DNA of 40,236 nucleotides, taken from assembly GCA_947589105.1 (NCBI GenBank), contig CANQBL010000008.1, positions 1-40,236 on the forward strand, read 5' to 3'. This stretch comes from an uncultured Bacilli bacterium. GTDB lineage: Bacteria; Bacillota_I; Bacilli_A; RF39; UBA660. This document shows, piece after piece, positions 8,636 through 18,730 of this stretch. The position numbers and the translations under genes were made by a program. Every line of letters begins with the position of its first letter. The first letter of the stretch is position 1. The notes beneath the pieces were generated by a model that worked only from the letters and a program-made list of their open reading frames with translations, was not told the origin of the DNA and searched no databases.

Positions 8636-9355
8636 TTAATAATCTATTTTGTTATTTTTATATTTCTTAAATAATATAGCACCAATAATACAAATTATTA
8701 TAATCGGCAATACAAAACATAAAATAGTAAAAATTTTATTATTTATTTTATCTTTTTTTATTTTTTCTTCAATATTATCTTTGTTATTTTTTAACTTAGT
8801 TTTATCCAACTTTAAGTACAAGCTTTTATTACTTAAACTTTCCTTATCGTAGTTCCAAATATATACATTATCATTTACCAAATCAGCATTATTCTCTTCC
8901 GCTGGCAAAGGAAGTTGAACTTTTAATTCAAGTGATTCTACATTGAATTTTTTTTCATTTGAGGGTACAGAGACTTTTTGTTTACCAACACTTTTTATTT
9001 CTATAAAATTTTTATTTTCAGTACACTCTATTCTATCATATAAATAAATTGCAAATAAACTATAATTTATACTATCACAAATACTCTCACTTTTTTTTGT
9101 AAAAGTAACATAACTTATGTCATTTTTTTCTTCTATACTATATTTATAATCCTTAAGTTTAATAATTGAATTATAATAATCCAGATAACTTTTAGCATAA
9201 GATTTAGGAGAACTAAAATTAACAGCTAATTTATTATCAAATAAAACATCTATTTTCTCATCAACCGTATAGTCATAATTAATTTTTATATCAGCATTAA
9301 CAGAACAACCCGTTAAAATAATAAGTAATAGTAAAAATAATATATTTTTTTTCAT
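8636..9355 (-). CDS. Secretion-locus lipoprotein with C-terminal membrane helix
   Basis: The product has 239 aa. The lipoprotein signal peptide ends in a lipobox (LTGC, Cys17). The extracellular part is beta-rich and contains VSVPSNEKKF and LELKVQLPLPAEENN. A membrane helix (about 210-230) and a short basic tail follow. Lipid anchor plus C-terminal helix resembles the LppM/DUF3153 layout, but I cannot confirm that family. It is encoded 13 bases downstream of the wall-remodelling gene and upstream of the coupling ATPase, so it is probably a structural or accessory part of the secretion apparatus. Confidence 0.7.
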   Translation of the reverse strand: MKKNILFLLLLIILTGCSVNADIKINYDYTVDEKIDVLFDNKLAVNFSSPKSYAKSYLDYYNSIIKLKDYKYSIEEKNDISYVTFTKKSESICDSINYSLFAIYLYDRIECTENKNFIEIKSVGKQKVSVPSNEKKFNVESLELKVQLPLPAEENNADLVNDNVYIWNYDKESLSNKSLYLKLDKTKLKNNKDNIEEKIKKDKINNKIFTILCFVLPIIIICIIGAILFKKYKNNKIDY

Positions 9356-9368
9356 ATTAACCCCTTTT

Positions 9369-12300
9369 CTAATCTTCTAAGAAATACAAATAACCCTTTA
9401 ACATATATCCATTTGGATCATGATAAAAATTATAAAATTCTTGATAAGAATTAAAAACCTTGTTTCTAAACTCAACACAACTAAAATCAGAATAAGAAGA
9501 ACAATAAGTTTGTGGATTTTTCTTTCTCCATCCTTCCGTTATTATAATTTTATCCTCAGAAACATATTCAACTACCGCAACATGTCCATATTTTTTTCCT
9601 GCTGGTGATCTTTGGGATGACATACCTATAAATGCACCTGCTTTTAAATCTGCTATGTTAGAACTACCCTTATAACCGTTATCAGCTCTGCCTCCTGGAT
9701 AGAAATCAAAACCATTTCCAGCTGTTTTTGAAATTCTTTTTATATAGGTATTATATTGTTTTTTAGTTAAACTACCATTTTTATATAACTCTGTTATAAT
9801 TTCAGCAGCCCTGTTTTTTGCATACCAAGGACACTCTCCCATAAGTTTTGGCACACTTGGTTTAATAAACATTTTTGCTCCACCCCATTCAGCAGAAGTA
9901 GGCTTTGTTTGTCTTATCGTATAATTATAATTTTCATATTCAAACATATTAAGTCTTATAAACTTAGTTATTCTATCATCTGGAGCTGCTATTACGTTTC
10001 CACTTACTGAATCTTCTATAATCCATCTATTATCTCCAGCATATATTCCAGCAACTGTTTTATCTTCAGTATAGCCTATATCTCCCATTAGAAGTTTGTC
10101 TTGAGTTACCTCGTATGCATTTGAAATAATCGTATCTATATTATTAGAATTACCTAAATTATCATCTACTACAGACCAATAAACAAAATTTATAAATCCA
10201 ATATTACCTAGACCTTTTTTAGTTCTTCCTGAAGAATCAGGGGTAACTTCTGTTCCAAAATCATTACCTTCAAAACCGGCAGTTGTAGCAAGTCCTCCTT
10301 CATAATAAGGAATTTTTCCGACTTGTTCTAGACCAAAAGAAACTATTTTTGCACGTGTTGCAGTAAAGTTAGTTTCAGAATTAGTACATACTTGTGAACT
10401 TACTTTTTGTACCGTTTGAGAATCTCCATGAACTAAAGAAATAGAATAATCAGTATAAAATGCTGCCAAAATAGATTTAAAATCAACATTCTTATAATTT
10501 GGAAACTTTCCTGGATCCATACACTTACCTAAAGAACAACCTGCATAATATGCTACACTTGCAGCTTCACCCTCATCATTTATAATCCATACATCTTTAG
10601 AAAGTTCCCAAGCATTATCATATAAAGCCTTTTGTTCATCACTAGCAGGGCCCCTATTTGCACCATGTAATAATCTATCATTATTACCCCGTTCATACCC
10701 ATAGTGATCTTTTATATCCGGAGAATTACATCCCTTATCAACGTGACAAAAATCCTGATCAGCAGTAGACCAAAGCATAGGTATTACAAAAGAACCTGTT
10801 GAAGAATCTCTTGTTATGCTATCTTTTCTTCTACTTAACGTAAAGGTTTTTGCCGCAACCATTAGAGCAGCTATTTGATTTAAATCAGTATTCCCATAAA
10901 TTTCTTCGTAAACAACACCTTTAATATATTCTTCTAAACTTAAATAATTTTCATAATAACTTTCCGTACAAGCTTTCATGTTACTACAACCTGGTTTTTT
11001 TAAATCCACCAAAATGTTTGCTTTCATTAATTCAGAAATTGGGACTTGTCCAGCATCTATCAAAGTTGAAGCACATACTGCGTTTTCAAATACATAATTA
11101 ACAAATAAATTTTTATTATCATATATATCTTCTATAATTAAATTATAAAATTCATCATCAGCTCTTGAACCCGCTGCTTTAAATAAATCTTTATAACCAT
11201 TATAACCTGTTAATATGTCGCTATCATATCCCCACGTATAACCACCATCTTTTAAGAAATATTCTGTTTTAAGATAATTTTTAAAATCTTCCTCACTAGA
11301 ATCAGATAGGGATTTTAGCACTTTTTTTAACCTTTTCCTAACTTTACTTTTTCTTAATGGATACAAATAAGGATCATCTTCAATTAAATCTTCTTCTTGC
11401 TCTAAATCTTCATTATCATCAGAATCAGTTTCATCTTCATCTTGCTCATCCGATTCAGATTTATCAGTTTCCTCAACTAAATTACTAGTAACATTCCCAC
11501 TATGAAGATTATCAAAATATGGATATAAAACTACCGACATAGCAAGGGTTCCGTCTGCGTTTGGGTAATCCTCAAAAATATTTTCTAATTTTTCTAAAAC
11601 TTTTTTATCCGTCTTTGAATATTGTGAATAATTTTCTTCTTCATTAACGTCACCGCCAATGCCAGGAATAAAAGCGTAAACTAATACTATGATTAGTACT
11701 AAAAGCAATACGATAAGTAAAATAATTGCACTCCATGGTAATGTTGATACAAACAATTTAATTAAACCTTGAGCTGCTTTTACAGCTGCTTTACCAGCTT
11801 TAGCAGCCGCTTTACCTACTTTTTTAGCTCCTTTAGCAACTTTTTTACCTTTATCTATAGCATTTTTTGCCTTATCTATAGATTGACCTAAATCACTATT
11901 TTTAAAACCTTCTTTAGCACCATCTTTAGCTTTATTAGCTAAATTTTTTGCCCCCTGTGTTGCCTTATTTTTTATATTTTTTCCAGCATTTTTAAAACCA
12001 TCTTGAGCCCTTTGTTTAGCTTCTTTCATTGATTTTGGTCTATTATTCCATTTATCTTTAACGGCATCTTTTTTGTTTTTTAAATTTTCAGGAATTTGCC
12101 TTGCCTTTTCCTTAGCATTGTTTATCTTATTTTTAGCATCATTATATTTATTTTTTAAATTTTCGGGTGCATTTTTTATATTATCTGCTTTTTCCTTAAA
12201 GTTTTCTTTAGCATCTTGAGCCTTTTGTCTTAAACTCTTTTTTTCTTCCTGACTACCGGAATCAAATTCCGTTTGTTCACCTTCATTTTCTTCTGGAATT

Positions 12301-12566
12301 TGATCTTCATATTCCTGGTTAGAATTATTGCTATTATTTGATAAATCCTCAGAATCTTCATCTTGACTTAAACTAGTATCTTCTTTAGAATTATTTGTAT
12401 CATCTAAAATATCATCTTCTTGCATATCAAAATTTTTATCTGAAGAGGAACCGGTAATTTCTTGTACAGATGATTTAATATTAATGTCAACTTTATTATC
12501 ATCTATACTTAAATCTTCTATTTCAAATTCAAGCTCATCTTTATTATTATTCGGATTTTGGTTCAT
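9369..12566 (-). CDS. Secretion-locus wall-remodelling protein: SpoIID + degenerate NlpC/P60 + CHAP
   Basis: The product has 1065 aa. Residues 1-110 are acidic and disordered; 110-270 are a Lys/Ala/Asn-rich helical stretch; 277-300 form a membrane helix. A SpoIID/LytB-like domain follows (about 542-700) with LEEYIKGVVYEEIYG, where Glu555 aligns with the SpoIID catalytic Glu. An NlpC/P60-like domain (about 737-870) has GLGNIGF in place of the usual GLDCSGF, so the Cys position is Asn788, and VAGIY in place of HVGIY. The C-terminal CHAP domain (about 907-1045) keeps its Cys (GECPWYA, Cys912) and His (KYGHVAVVEYV, His995). The topology places the long basic helix inside the cell and three wall domains outside. 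It fills the VirB1-like slot that opens peptidoglycan for the channel. Confidence 0.88.
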   Translation of the reverse strand: MNQNPNNNKDELEFEIEDLSIDDNKVDINIKSSVQEITGSSSDKNFDMQEDDILDDTNNSKEDTSLSQDEDSEDLSNNSNNSNQEYEDQIPEENEGEQTEFDSGSQEEKKSLRQKAQDAKENFKEKADNIKNAPENLKNKYNDAKNKINNAKEKARQIPENLKNKKDAVKDKWNNRPKSMKEAKQRAQDGFKNAGKNIKNKATQGAKNLANKAKDGAKEGFKNSDLGQSIDKAKNAIDKGKKVAKGAKKVGKAAAKAGKAAVKAAQGLIKLFVSTLPWSAIILLIVLLLVLIIVLVYAFIPGIGGDVNEEENYSQYSKTDKKVLEKLENIFEDYPNADGTLAMSVVLYPYFDNLHSGNVTSNLVEETDKSESDEQDEDETDSDDNEDLEQEEDLIEDDPYLYPLRKSKVRKRLKKVLKSLSDSSEEDFKNYLKTEYFLKDGGYTWGYDSDILTGYNGYKDLFKAAGSRADDEFYNLIIEDIYDNKNLFVNYVFENAVCASTLIDAGQVPISELMKANILVDLKKPGCSNMKACTESYYENYLSLEEYIKGVVYEEIYGNTDLNQIAALMVAAKTFTLSRRKDSITRDSSTGSFVIPMLWSTADQDFCHVDKGCNSPDIKDHYGYERGNNDRLLHGANRGPASDEQKALYDNAWELSKDVWIINDEGEAASVAYYAGCSLGKCMDPGKFPNYKNVDFKSILAAFYTDYSISLVHGDSQTVQKVSSQVCTNSETNFTATRAKIVSFGLEQVGKIPYYEGGLATTAGFEGNDFGTEVTPDSSGRTKKGLGNIGFINFVYWSVVDDNLGNSNNIDTIISNAYEVTQDKLLMGDIGYTEDKTVAGIYAGDNRWIIEDSVSGNVIAAPDDRITKFIRLNMFEYENYNYTIRQTKPTSAEWGGAKMFIKPSVPKLMGECPWYAKNRAAEIITELYKNGSLTKKQYNTYIKRISKTAGNGFDFYPGGRADNGYKGSSNIADLKAGAFIGMSSQRSPAGKKYGHVAVVEYVSEDKIIITEGWRKKNPQTYCSSYSDFSCVEFRNKVFNSYQEFYNFYHDPNGYMLKGYLYFLED

Positions 12567-12622
12567 AAATACACCACCTACATTATAAAATACTATAGGA
12601 TAATTATAACATACTTAAGCTC

Positions 12623-12646
12623 AAAAAAAAAGATGCCATAGCATCT
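12623..12646 (-). terminator. Internal intrinsic terminator after virB4
   Basis: On the minus strand, AGATGC-tatg-GCATCT (12631-12646) is followed by a run of nine Ts. It separates the upstream block of secretion genes from the wall-remodelling gene. AT-rich -10-like elements follow before the next ATG, but no good -35 was found. Confidence 0.85.
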
Positions 12647-14442
12647 TATAAACCTCCTCCAGAACCAAATGAATCTAATTCTGGTTCCGTTACAACAACA
12701 TCTATACGCATTCTTCTACTACCACAAACAAGTAAAGCTTCTCCTTGATTATATTTTTTAATACTATCTTTTTCTTGTTCATTTAAATCAATTAATTGAG
12801 CTAAATCCTCTACCCCCTGTTTCTTTAATCCCATTACAAGGTAATAAGAGGCATTATCAAATATAGCTTTTCCTTGTGTTATAACAGAAGGATCTGCAAA
12901 ATCACTTGGTTGTTGTGTTATAAGAAGTGTTCCACTATTATATTTTCTAGCACGTCTTTGTATTTGAGCTAAGAAATCAGCTCCTATTGTGTTATTACCA
13001 GAAAGTAATATGTGGGCTTCATCAACCATCATAACAGTATTTATAGTTCTATCTAAACAATGACTCCAAGCATACTTTAATATGTTAAAGAATAATGCAT
13101 TTCGAATATTTTCATCAGCATTCATTAAGTCTCTAATATTAAATACAATAAATTTAGTAGTTGGTCTTATTGTTGTGTGACCATCAAAATAAAACTTTAA
13201 CTCTTTTACAAGAGGCCTTATTTTTAATTCTAGTCTTTCTAAAATATCCCTTTCGTGAGTCATTTGATCACCATAAGCTTCCAACCTTCTTGCTAAGGTT
13301 TCATAAAGATCAGAAAATGTTGGATATTGCTCAGGAGTTAAATTAGAAAAATCAGATTGAAAAGATATTCCAAAACGCTGATACGTAAGTTGTGCCATTT
13401 CACTAAACATAGTAAGAACATCCTCGGTTATCGTTGGATCATAATACTTCATAAAAGCCTTTAAAAACTGTAATGTCTTAGTTAATACGGTATAACCAAG
13501 GCCATCTTTTAATTCTTCCTCATCAGCTTCTAAAATGACCTCAAGTGGGTTTATCATTCCAAACATTCCGCCCTTACCTAGGTCAATAAAATCACCTTGC
13601 ATACGAGATACCATCTCTTCTAATTCACCTTCAGGGTCTATACAAACAACTTTATAACCATTTCTAATATATGTTCTTAAAAGAAGTTTTGCAGCAGTAG
13701 ATTTACCACTACCAGTAGTACCTAATATAATCATGTTAGCATCATTTCTATTAAATTCTTTTCGAGTTTGATATAAAAATTGATTAAATAATACTACTCC
13801 TCCAGAAAAATCAGTTCCAAGAAGGCAAGAAGGTCCTGGGTCCTTTAAACTATCAAATATAAAAGGATACATAGCAGCAATAGTTGGAGAAGTAATTGGG
13901 GTACCAATTTGTTCTTCTATATCCTGTTTAGGAAATATTGGAAGTATAGATTTAAGAACTTTTCTTTGTTCAAACATAAGAGGTATTGCTCTTAAATCCA
14001 TAGATGATAGAAAATTCTTCATCTGAAGTTTTTTCTGATCCAATTCTTCTTTACTATCAGCAGTTAGAACAATATGCATTTGAAAATCAAATATTTTAGA
14101 CTGATTTGTGGTAATCATCTGAATAAAATCATTTAAAGAATCATAATCTTGTCTTAATTGTTCTTGAGCAGTTTTATCATTTTCTTTTTCATAATTAGCC
14201 TTAAGTTCTGCAAGCTGTTTATTAAGCATCTTAGCCATAACAGAAAAAGGAAGAGGTATATGTTTAATAACAACTTTTACACCAGGATTACTAGTTAAAC
14301 TAGATAAAAATCCTGGGCTTATCCATCTAGGATAGGAAACTACAGTTAAAATAGTACACCACTTATCACTAATTATAAATTCTGAAGGTTTAAATTCTAA
14401 TCCCTTAGGAGCAAGCTCCTTTTTTATATTAATATTTGCCAT
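12646..14442 (-). CDS. virB4: VirB4/TraE-family secretion ATPase
   Basis: The product has 598 aa. The N-terminal docking region (about 1-200) is followed by the ATPase with Walker A GTTGSGKST (241-249), CIDPEGE (267-273), Walker B TVMMVDEAH (469-477) and LLITQQPSDF. VirB4 is the universally conserved energising ATPase of type IV secretion. It is about 200 aa shorter than many VirB4 proteins, and the adjacent 179-aa upstream gene could supply part of the N-terminal region. Its ATG overlaps the upstream stop codon (TAATG), giving translational coupling. Confidence 0.93.
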   Translation of the reverse strand: MANINIKKELAPKGLEFKPSEFIISDKWCTILTVVSYPRWISPGFLSSLTSNPGVKVVIKHIPLPFSVMAKMLNKQLAELKANYEKENDKTAQEQLRQDYDSLNDFIQMITTNQSKIFDFQMHIVLTADSKEELDQKKLQMKNFLSSMDLRAIPLMFEQRKVLKSILPIFPKQDIEEQIGTPITSPTIAAMYPFIFDSLKDPGPSCLLGTDFSGGVVLFNQFLYQTRKEFNRNDANMIILGTTGSGKSTAAKLLLRTYIRNGYKVVCIDPEGELEEMVSRMQGDFIDLGKGGMFGMINPLEVILEADEEELKDGLGYTVLTKTLQFLKAFMKYYDPTITEDVLTMFSEMAQLTYQRFGISFQSDFSNLTPEQYPTFSDLYETLARRLEAYGDQMTHERDILERLELKIRPLVKELKFYFDGHTTIRPTTKFIVFNIRDLMNADENIRNALFFNILKYAWSHCLDRTINTVMMVDEAHILLSGNNTIGADFLAQIQRRARKYNSGTLLITQQPSDFADPSVITQGKAIFDNASYYLVMGLKKQGVEDLAQLIDLNEQEKDSIKKYNQGEALLVCGSRRMRIDVVVTEPELDSFGSGGGL

Positions 14443-14981
14443 TATGCCAACACCGTCCCAAACTCAGTTTTCTCTCCACCGTTTAAAAAGTTATCTAAAA
14501 TACTTCTTAAATCCTCATTATTAGCCTGACTTGAAGATAGTCCAGCATTAGCAAGGCCATTTATCATAAGCCTTATTTTCTTTTGAATCATTTCTACGTT
14601 CTTATCCTTAAATAGAAAATAGAATTCAACATCAGAAACATCCTCATTAAAATCATCTGCTTTACTCAAATCCTGATTAATTAATTTTCTTATAACTGGA
14701 CTTTGAGCTTGGTTATACATCATTTGAAGTTCTGCTATATAAACAGATATATCAACAGGTCTATCCGCTATAACAAGCCAAAATTCAAAATCTAAAGCGT
14801 TATAAAAATCTTTTAAACTATCTATAACATTAAACTGCTCATTTTCATCCATTATAAATATGTTTTTAGGAGCTACTTTAACCCCTGCAACCTTAAAGCC
14901 ACTATCAAGCTCTATCATGTTATTAATAATAGCCTTTACCGGAACAAAACTTTCCGTTGTTCCACTAGTCTTTGTACTCAT
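14442..14981 (-). CDS. TraC-like/VirB4 N-terminal-like secretion protein
   Basis: The product has 179 aa, is soluble and has no membrane segment. A stretch such as ALDFEFWLVIADRPVDISVY resembles the N-terminal domain found in, or encoded just ahead of, VirB4/TraC-type ATPases in Gram-positive conjugation loci. The ATG at 14981 has GGATGGGGTG upstream and overlaps the previous gene by 17 bases; the virB4 ATG overlaps its stop codon. The tight coupling suggests it acts as a fixed partner of VirB4. The family assignment is moderate. Confidence 0.72.
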   Translation of the reverse strand: MSTKTSGTTESFVPVKAIINNMIELDSGFKVAGVKVAPKNIFIMDENEQFNVIDSLKDFYNALDFEFWLVIADRPVDISVYIAELQMMYNQAQSPVIRKLINQDLSKADDFNEDVSDVEFYFLFKDKNVEMIQKKIRLMINGLANAGLSSSQANNEDLRSILDNFLNGGEKTEFGTVLA

Positions 14982-15279
14982 ATTTAGCACCCCATCCTTT
15001 CCATACTAATTCATTTCTATCAACAAAATAAAAATTATATACGTTAGTTAAAACACATAGTACGTTATGATAATTTGGTATTGGCATTACCAAAAAAGCG
15101 CATGAAAGAAATGGTAAAAGTACTAATATTCCAGAAAATAAACTATCAGGTTGAAATATTAAAAATAATATAAACGTAATAACCGTACCACCACTTATTA
15201 TACCTAAATCAATTGGCCTAAAAACATTAAATATTAACTGACCTCTTTTGGTATTAGCCGCTATTAAATATTCATTCAT
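14965..15279 (-). CDS. PrgI/VirB3-like small membrane protein
   Basis: The product has 104 aa. It begins with a short hydrophilic N-terminus (AANTKRGQLIFNVFRPIDLG) and has two closely spaced membrane helices (about 27-45 and 49-68), then a soluble tail. Size, topology and position directly ahead of VirB4 match the PrgI/VirB3-type component of Gram-positive type IV secretion. It is preceded by GAAAGGGG. Confidence 0.8.
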   Translation of the reverse strand: MNEYLIAANTKRGQLIFNVFRPIDLGIISGGTVITFILFLIFQPDSLFSGILVLLPFLSCAFLVMPIPNYHNVLCVLTNVYNFYFVDRNELVWKGWGAKYEYKD

Positions 15280-15294
15280 AAATTATTCCCCTTT

Positions 15295-17751
15295 CTATTT
15301 TTTATCATCACTTGGTTTTTTTATACCCTCTAATGTTTTATCAAGTTTAGATAACTCAATTGCAAGAGTTTGTTCTTTTGCGGTAGTTGTGTTGCCATCT
15401 ATACCTTCAACAATAGGTTTAAGCTCATCAAAAGTAGATTTTAAAACATCCATAGATTGTTTAATTGCTCCTAATTGTTTTTCTGATTCATCATAATCAG
15501 ATGTATATTTAGATAAATCATTAAGCTTTTGCTTCAATAACTTTTGATCTTCAGGAGAAGCTGAATGAAGATTATTGGTTATAGTGTCAATAGCATTCTT
15601 AATTCCTGACATAGAACTTGTATCAAGTTTGATGCCTTGACCAAAAGCTTCTGTTATAGCATTAGGTAACGAACTAGATAAAGCTGCAGCAAGAACTTGG
15701 GCATTTTGAGCTGTTGCATTTTGAGTAGAAAGAATTGACTGATACGTTCCTGCTTGCTGCATATATTGTTCTTGAGAATGAGTTGAATTTGCAAGTGCAT
15801 TACTTTGATAAGTATTAAACATTTTCTTAAGATTTTCAGCTCCACCTGTTCCACTAACATATAATTCATCGTTTAAATTTACATTAGACTTTTTTACTTG
15901 ACCATCTGCGTCAACAATATCTGCAATAAACTTACCGTCAACATCAGCCCTAATTGTTTGTTTTGTTTTAGCTAAATCATAGCTTCCCACACCGGTTGTT
16001 TCAAGATATTGTGCTAACATAGCTTCACCTGAAGATGCAGCTTTATAATTATCAAATAGTTTTTTAGCATCACCATTACCTTCTACAATCTTACCTTTAC
16101 CAAGACCTGCTTGATATTTTCCACCAGAATGGAATTTTGCATTTTTATCATCCTCAAGGGCTTTTCTTTTATTATATAATTCATTCGGATTACCAAAAAC
16201 TCCTTCGACATTTGAAGGTATATCTCTAATCCATTTTCCTGCCTTAGTAGTATTTTTGGTAAATGCTAAACGATCAGCCTTTTCTTTAGCAGCATCTTTG
16301 CCTCCTTTAAAGGCTCCTTTTAAATCATTTGATGCTAAACCTACTTTACCTCCTGCTAAAGTACCAACAAATGTAGCAGCTCCAAGTTGTTTAAGTGAAT
16401 CGCCTAATCCAACATTATTTTGTTTATATTTTTCTCGTTTCATTTGACTTAAAGTTTTGCCTTGTTGTTTTGCATTTTGTCTAGCAGTTTTACGTCTATC
16501 TCTTGATTCTTTACTTAGTCCTCTATCATATTCAAGATCATCCCTAGCAGCCTTTTTTTGAGCTCGTCTATTCTGATTGTTTTTATGAATCATTGAAGCA
16601 GCTCCTCTTGCAGCACCAGCAGCGGCATGACCTGCCTTAGTAAGAGCACCACCAACTAATGCAGCCCCTCCAAGTTTCTTTCCGATTCCAAGACTTCCTA
16701 AACCAGTGTCTTCAACGCCTATCATATCTCCTATCCATTTTGGTGCTTTTTTAGCAAATATTAAAATGGCAAATAATAATATCAATTTTTTAAAGCCAGA
16801 TCCAGATAAATCTAGGTTACTACCATAATGATCAAGATTACCTACAATACTAATTAACAGTAACATAAACGATAATATCGCAAGTTTAATAAATAAACTA
16901 GCGTAAGTTTTACCAACAGTTATTAACCATTTATGAAAAGCTCCAGATTTAGCAGACTTAGGATCGATATATGTTGCAATGAATAAAGGTGCTAAAATCT
17001 CTAAAACCGTTAATTCAACCATTCTAACAGCAATATCTATACCAAAACTTAGTAAAACCCAAGTTATAAATATTCCAGCCGCAAAAGTTACAATAAACAT
17101 ATAATTATACACATATACTGTCTCTCCGGTGTCATCATCTTTTACACTTACACCAATATACTTTGATAATGTCGGAAAGGAAAAACCACTAGATTCCATT
17201 TCTCTGTACTTAGCTATAGCTTCTAGGGCATTTTTAGGACAAGTTCCTCCACTTCCACTTTCACACTGCTGTAAAACGGTTTCATCTAAAGTTATTAACG
17301 AACCTATTGCAATACTTCTCATTGCTTTACCAGGGTTTTTTCCTTCCAAATTATTTCCTTTTATAAAGAGTTTTTGAACATAATTACCATCAACTATAAT
17401 AGTTTGAAGATTAATAGCTTCTCTAAAAATAAACGGTGTCATAACAAGCAAAACAAACATTACAATAAAGTTTTTAAATATATTTCCTAACCCGTTTCCT
17501 TTTTCACTTAATTTATCAGGATTTATAATAGAATTAACCAATAATAAAGCAATTCTAAATAAAGCAAAAATTCCAATTATTACATATAAATTATTCATTA
17601 AAGAAACAACAAATTCTTCTTTAATTAAAGTTCCTTTTGAAAAAGTAGATATCAATTCATATGCATTATCAATAAGTGAATACGCTATTGAGTCTAACCA
17701 TATACCTATAAATCTGAACGGTGATAACCAACTAAATAGAATTTCAAGCAT
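15295..17751 (-). CDS. VirB6/TrbL-like polytopic channel protein
   Basis: The product has 818 aa. The N-terminal part (about 1-345) contains several hydrophobic helices (near 45-70, 93-115, 215-240, 245-262, 285-310 and 325-340) and an extracellular loop with a Cys pair (QQCESGSGGTCPKN). The remaining ~470 residues are soluble, first basic and Ala/Gly-rich (350-520), then helical and Gln/Ser-rich. This is the layout of Gram-positive VirB6/TrbL inner-membrane channel proteins, some of which have long C-terminal domains. GGAGGGT precedes the ATG. Confidence 0.85.
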   Translation of the reverse strand: MLEILFSWLSPFRFIGIWLDSIAYSLIDNAYELISTFSKGTLIKEEFVVSLMNNLYVIIGIFALFRIALLLVNSIINPDKLSEKGNGLGNIFKNFIVMFVLLVMTPFIFREAINLQTIIVDGNYVQKLFIKGNNLEGKNPGKAMRSIAIGSLITLDETVLQQCESGSGGTCPKNALEAIAKYREMESSGFSFPTLSKYIGVSVKDDDTGETVYVYNYMFIVTFAAGIFITWVLLSFGIDIAVRMVELTVLEILAPLFIATYIDPKSAKSGAFHKWLITVGKTYASLFIKLAILSFMLLLISIVGNLDHYGSNLDLSGSGFKKLILLFAILIFAKKAPKWIGDMIGVEDTGLGSLGIGKKLGGAALVGGALTKAGHAAAGAARGAASMIHKNNQNRRAQKKAARDDLEYDRGLSKESRDRRKTARQNAKQQGKTLSQMKREKYKQNNVGLGDSLKQLGAATFVGTLAGGKVGLASNDLKGAFKGGKDAAKEKADRLAFTKNTTKAGKWIRDIPSNVEGVFGNPNELYNKRKALEDDKNAKFHSGGKYQAGLGKGKIVEGNGDAKKLFDNYKAASSGEAMLAQYLETTGVGSYDLAKTKQTIRADVDGKFIADIVDADGQVKKSNVNLNDELYVSGTGGAENLKKMFNTYQSNALANSTHSQEQYMQQAGTYQSILSTQNATAQNAQVLAAALSSSLPNAITEAFGQGIKLDTSSMSGIKNAIDTITNNLHSASPEDQKLLKQKLNDLSKYTSDYDESEKQLGAIKQSMDVLKSTFDELKPIVEGIDGNTTTAKEQTLAIELSKLDKTLEGIKKPSDDKK

Positions 17752-17760
17752 AATACCCTC

Positions 17761-18624
17761 CTAAAAACATAAATAATTTTCTAATCCAAACCAAGTAAAT
17801 ACAACTGTTATAATCCATGGTAAAGCAAGTAATACAATAGCAGCTATAACTCTTTTTATTGCATTATCGGTACTCTTTTTAATTGCATCTGCATCACCAG
17901 AGGTCATTGCCTTTAAAAAATCTACTACAATCATAACAATAAGTAATAAAGGAGTTAAAAATACAACCCATTTCCAATACTTTTTAATTAAATCTCTTAT
18001 TTGTTGATCACATTCTAAATTATTAGTACTAACACATTCTCCTTTATCGTTTGTATCTCCATCTCCATTTTTATCAGTACATTCAACTCCTAACAAATCC
18101 CCAAGTTGTTCATCGTCACTGTCAGCACCACCATATTCACTTTCTGAAGCATTCTTTTTTATTCCCAAATCTTCTGCCGGAATGTCACTTTTTTTTGTTG
18201 AATCACTTCTTTTTACAGAAACTCCCGAAAAGCGAATTTTTTCAACGTATCCTTTGTCTATAACAACAGAAAACTTAACTGAGCCTTTATTATTTTCCAC
18301 TAAGCTACCAGTTATACTACCAGTACAGCTTTGATCCCCAAGTGAAGTTATTTTATAATTTACCTTTTGAACTTTATGACCCGAGCGAGCCTTTAGCTCA
18401 ACGTTAAAGGTAACAGTTTCAGTACTCCAACTTTTATTATTCTTTGGTTTAGAATAATCTACATTTCCTCTAAATGGTATGTTACTATTATCACTACCGC
18501 CTTCAACAAACGTTATACTACCAAACTTGGTTATACAATCACCATAATCTATATCAGCTGCTTTAGCCTTAAAAGGCATAAACACTAAAATTGATATTAT
18601 TAAAACTAATATAATTTTTTTCAT
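17761..18624 (-). CDS. Secreted domain fused to a VirB2-like two-helix module
   Basis: The product has 287 aa. A signal peptide (about 1-22) is followed by a beta-rich extracellular domain (about 25-145), then a calcium-loop-like segment DKNGDGDTNDKGE (184-196) flanked by Cys182 and Cys197. The C-terminus holds two membrane helices (about 217-237 and 256-280) around DAIKKSTDNAIKRVIAAIV. That C-terminal part clearly resembles the 106-aa protein encoded just upstream (IKKHQQTLIKRVIAAVIV), so the two are paralogues. The ATG at 18624 with AGAGGTG upstream is preferred to the TTG at 18627. The exposed domain could sit at the channel tip or act as an adhesin; this is inference. Confidence 0.78.
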   Translation of the reverse strand: MKKIILVLIISILVFMPFKAKAADIDYGDCITKFGSITFVEGGSDNSNIPFRGNVDYSKPKNNKSWSTETVTFNVELKARSGHKVQKVNYKITSLGDQSCTGSITGSLVENNKGSVKFSVVIDKGYVEKIRFSGVSVKRSDSTKKSDIPAEDLGIKKNASESEYGGADSDDEQLGDLLGVECTDKNGDGDTNDKGECVSTNNLECDQQIRDLIKKYWKWVVFLTPLLLIVMIVVDFLKAMTSGDADAIKKSTDNAIKRVIAAIVLLALPWIITVVFTWFGLENYLCF

Positions 18625-18690
18625 CAAAAAACACCTCTGCTTGCTATATTCTTCAATATATAATCATAATAACATTTTTTAGTTAAAAAA

Positions 18691-18708
18691 AAAACCCTTT
18701 TAGGTTTT
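18691..18708 (-). terminator. Intrinsic terminator after the VirB2-like gene
   Basis: AAAACC (18691-18696) and GGTTTT (18703-18708) form a short stem followed on the minus strand by a T run. It could reduce read-through so that the first gene is made in excess over downstream parts. Confidence 0.7.
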
Positions 18709-18730
18709 TTTTATTTTATTCTTTTAACAT

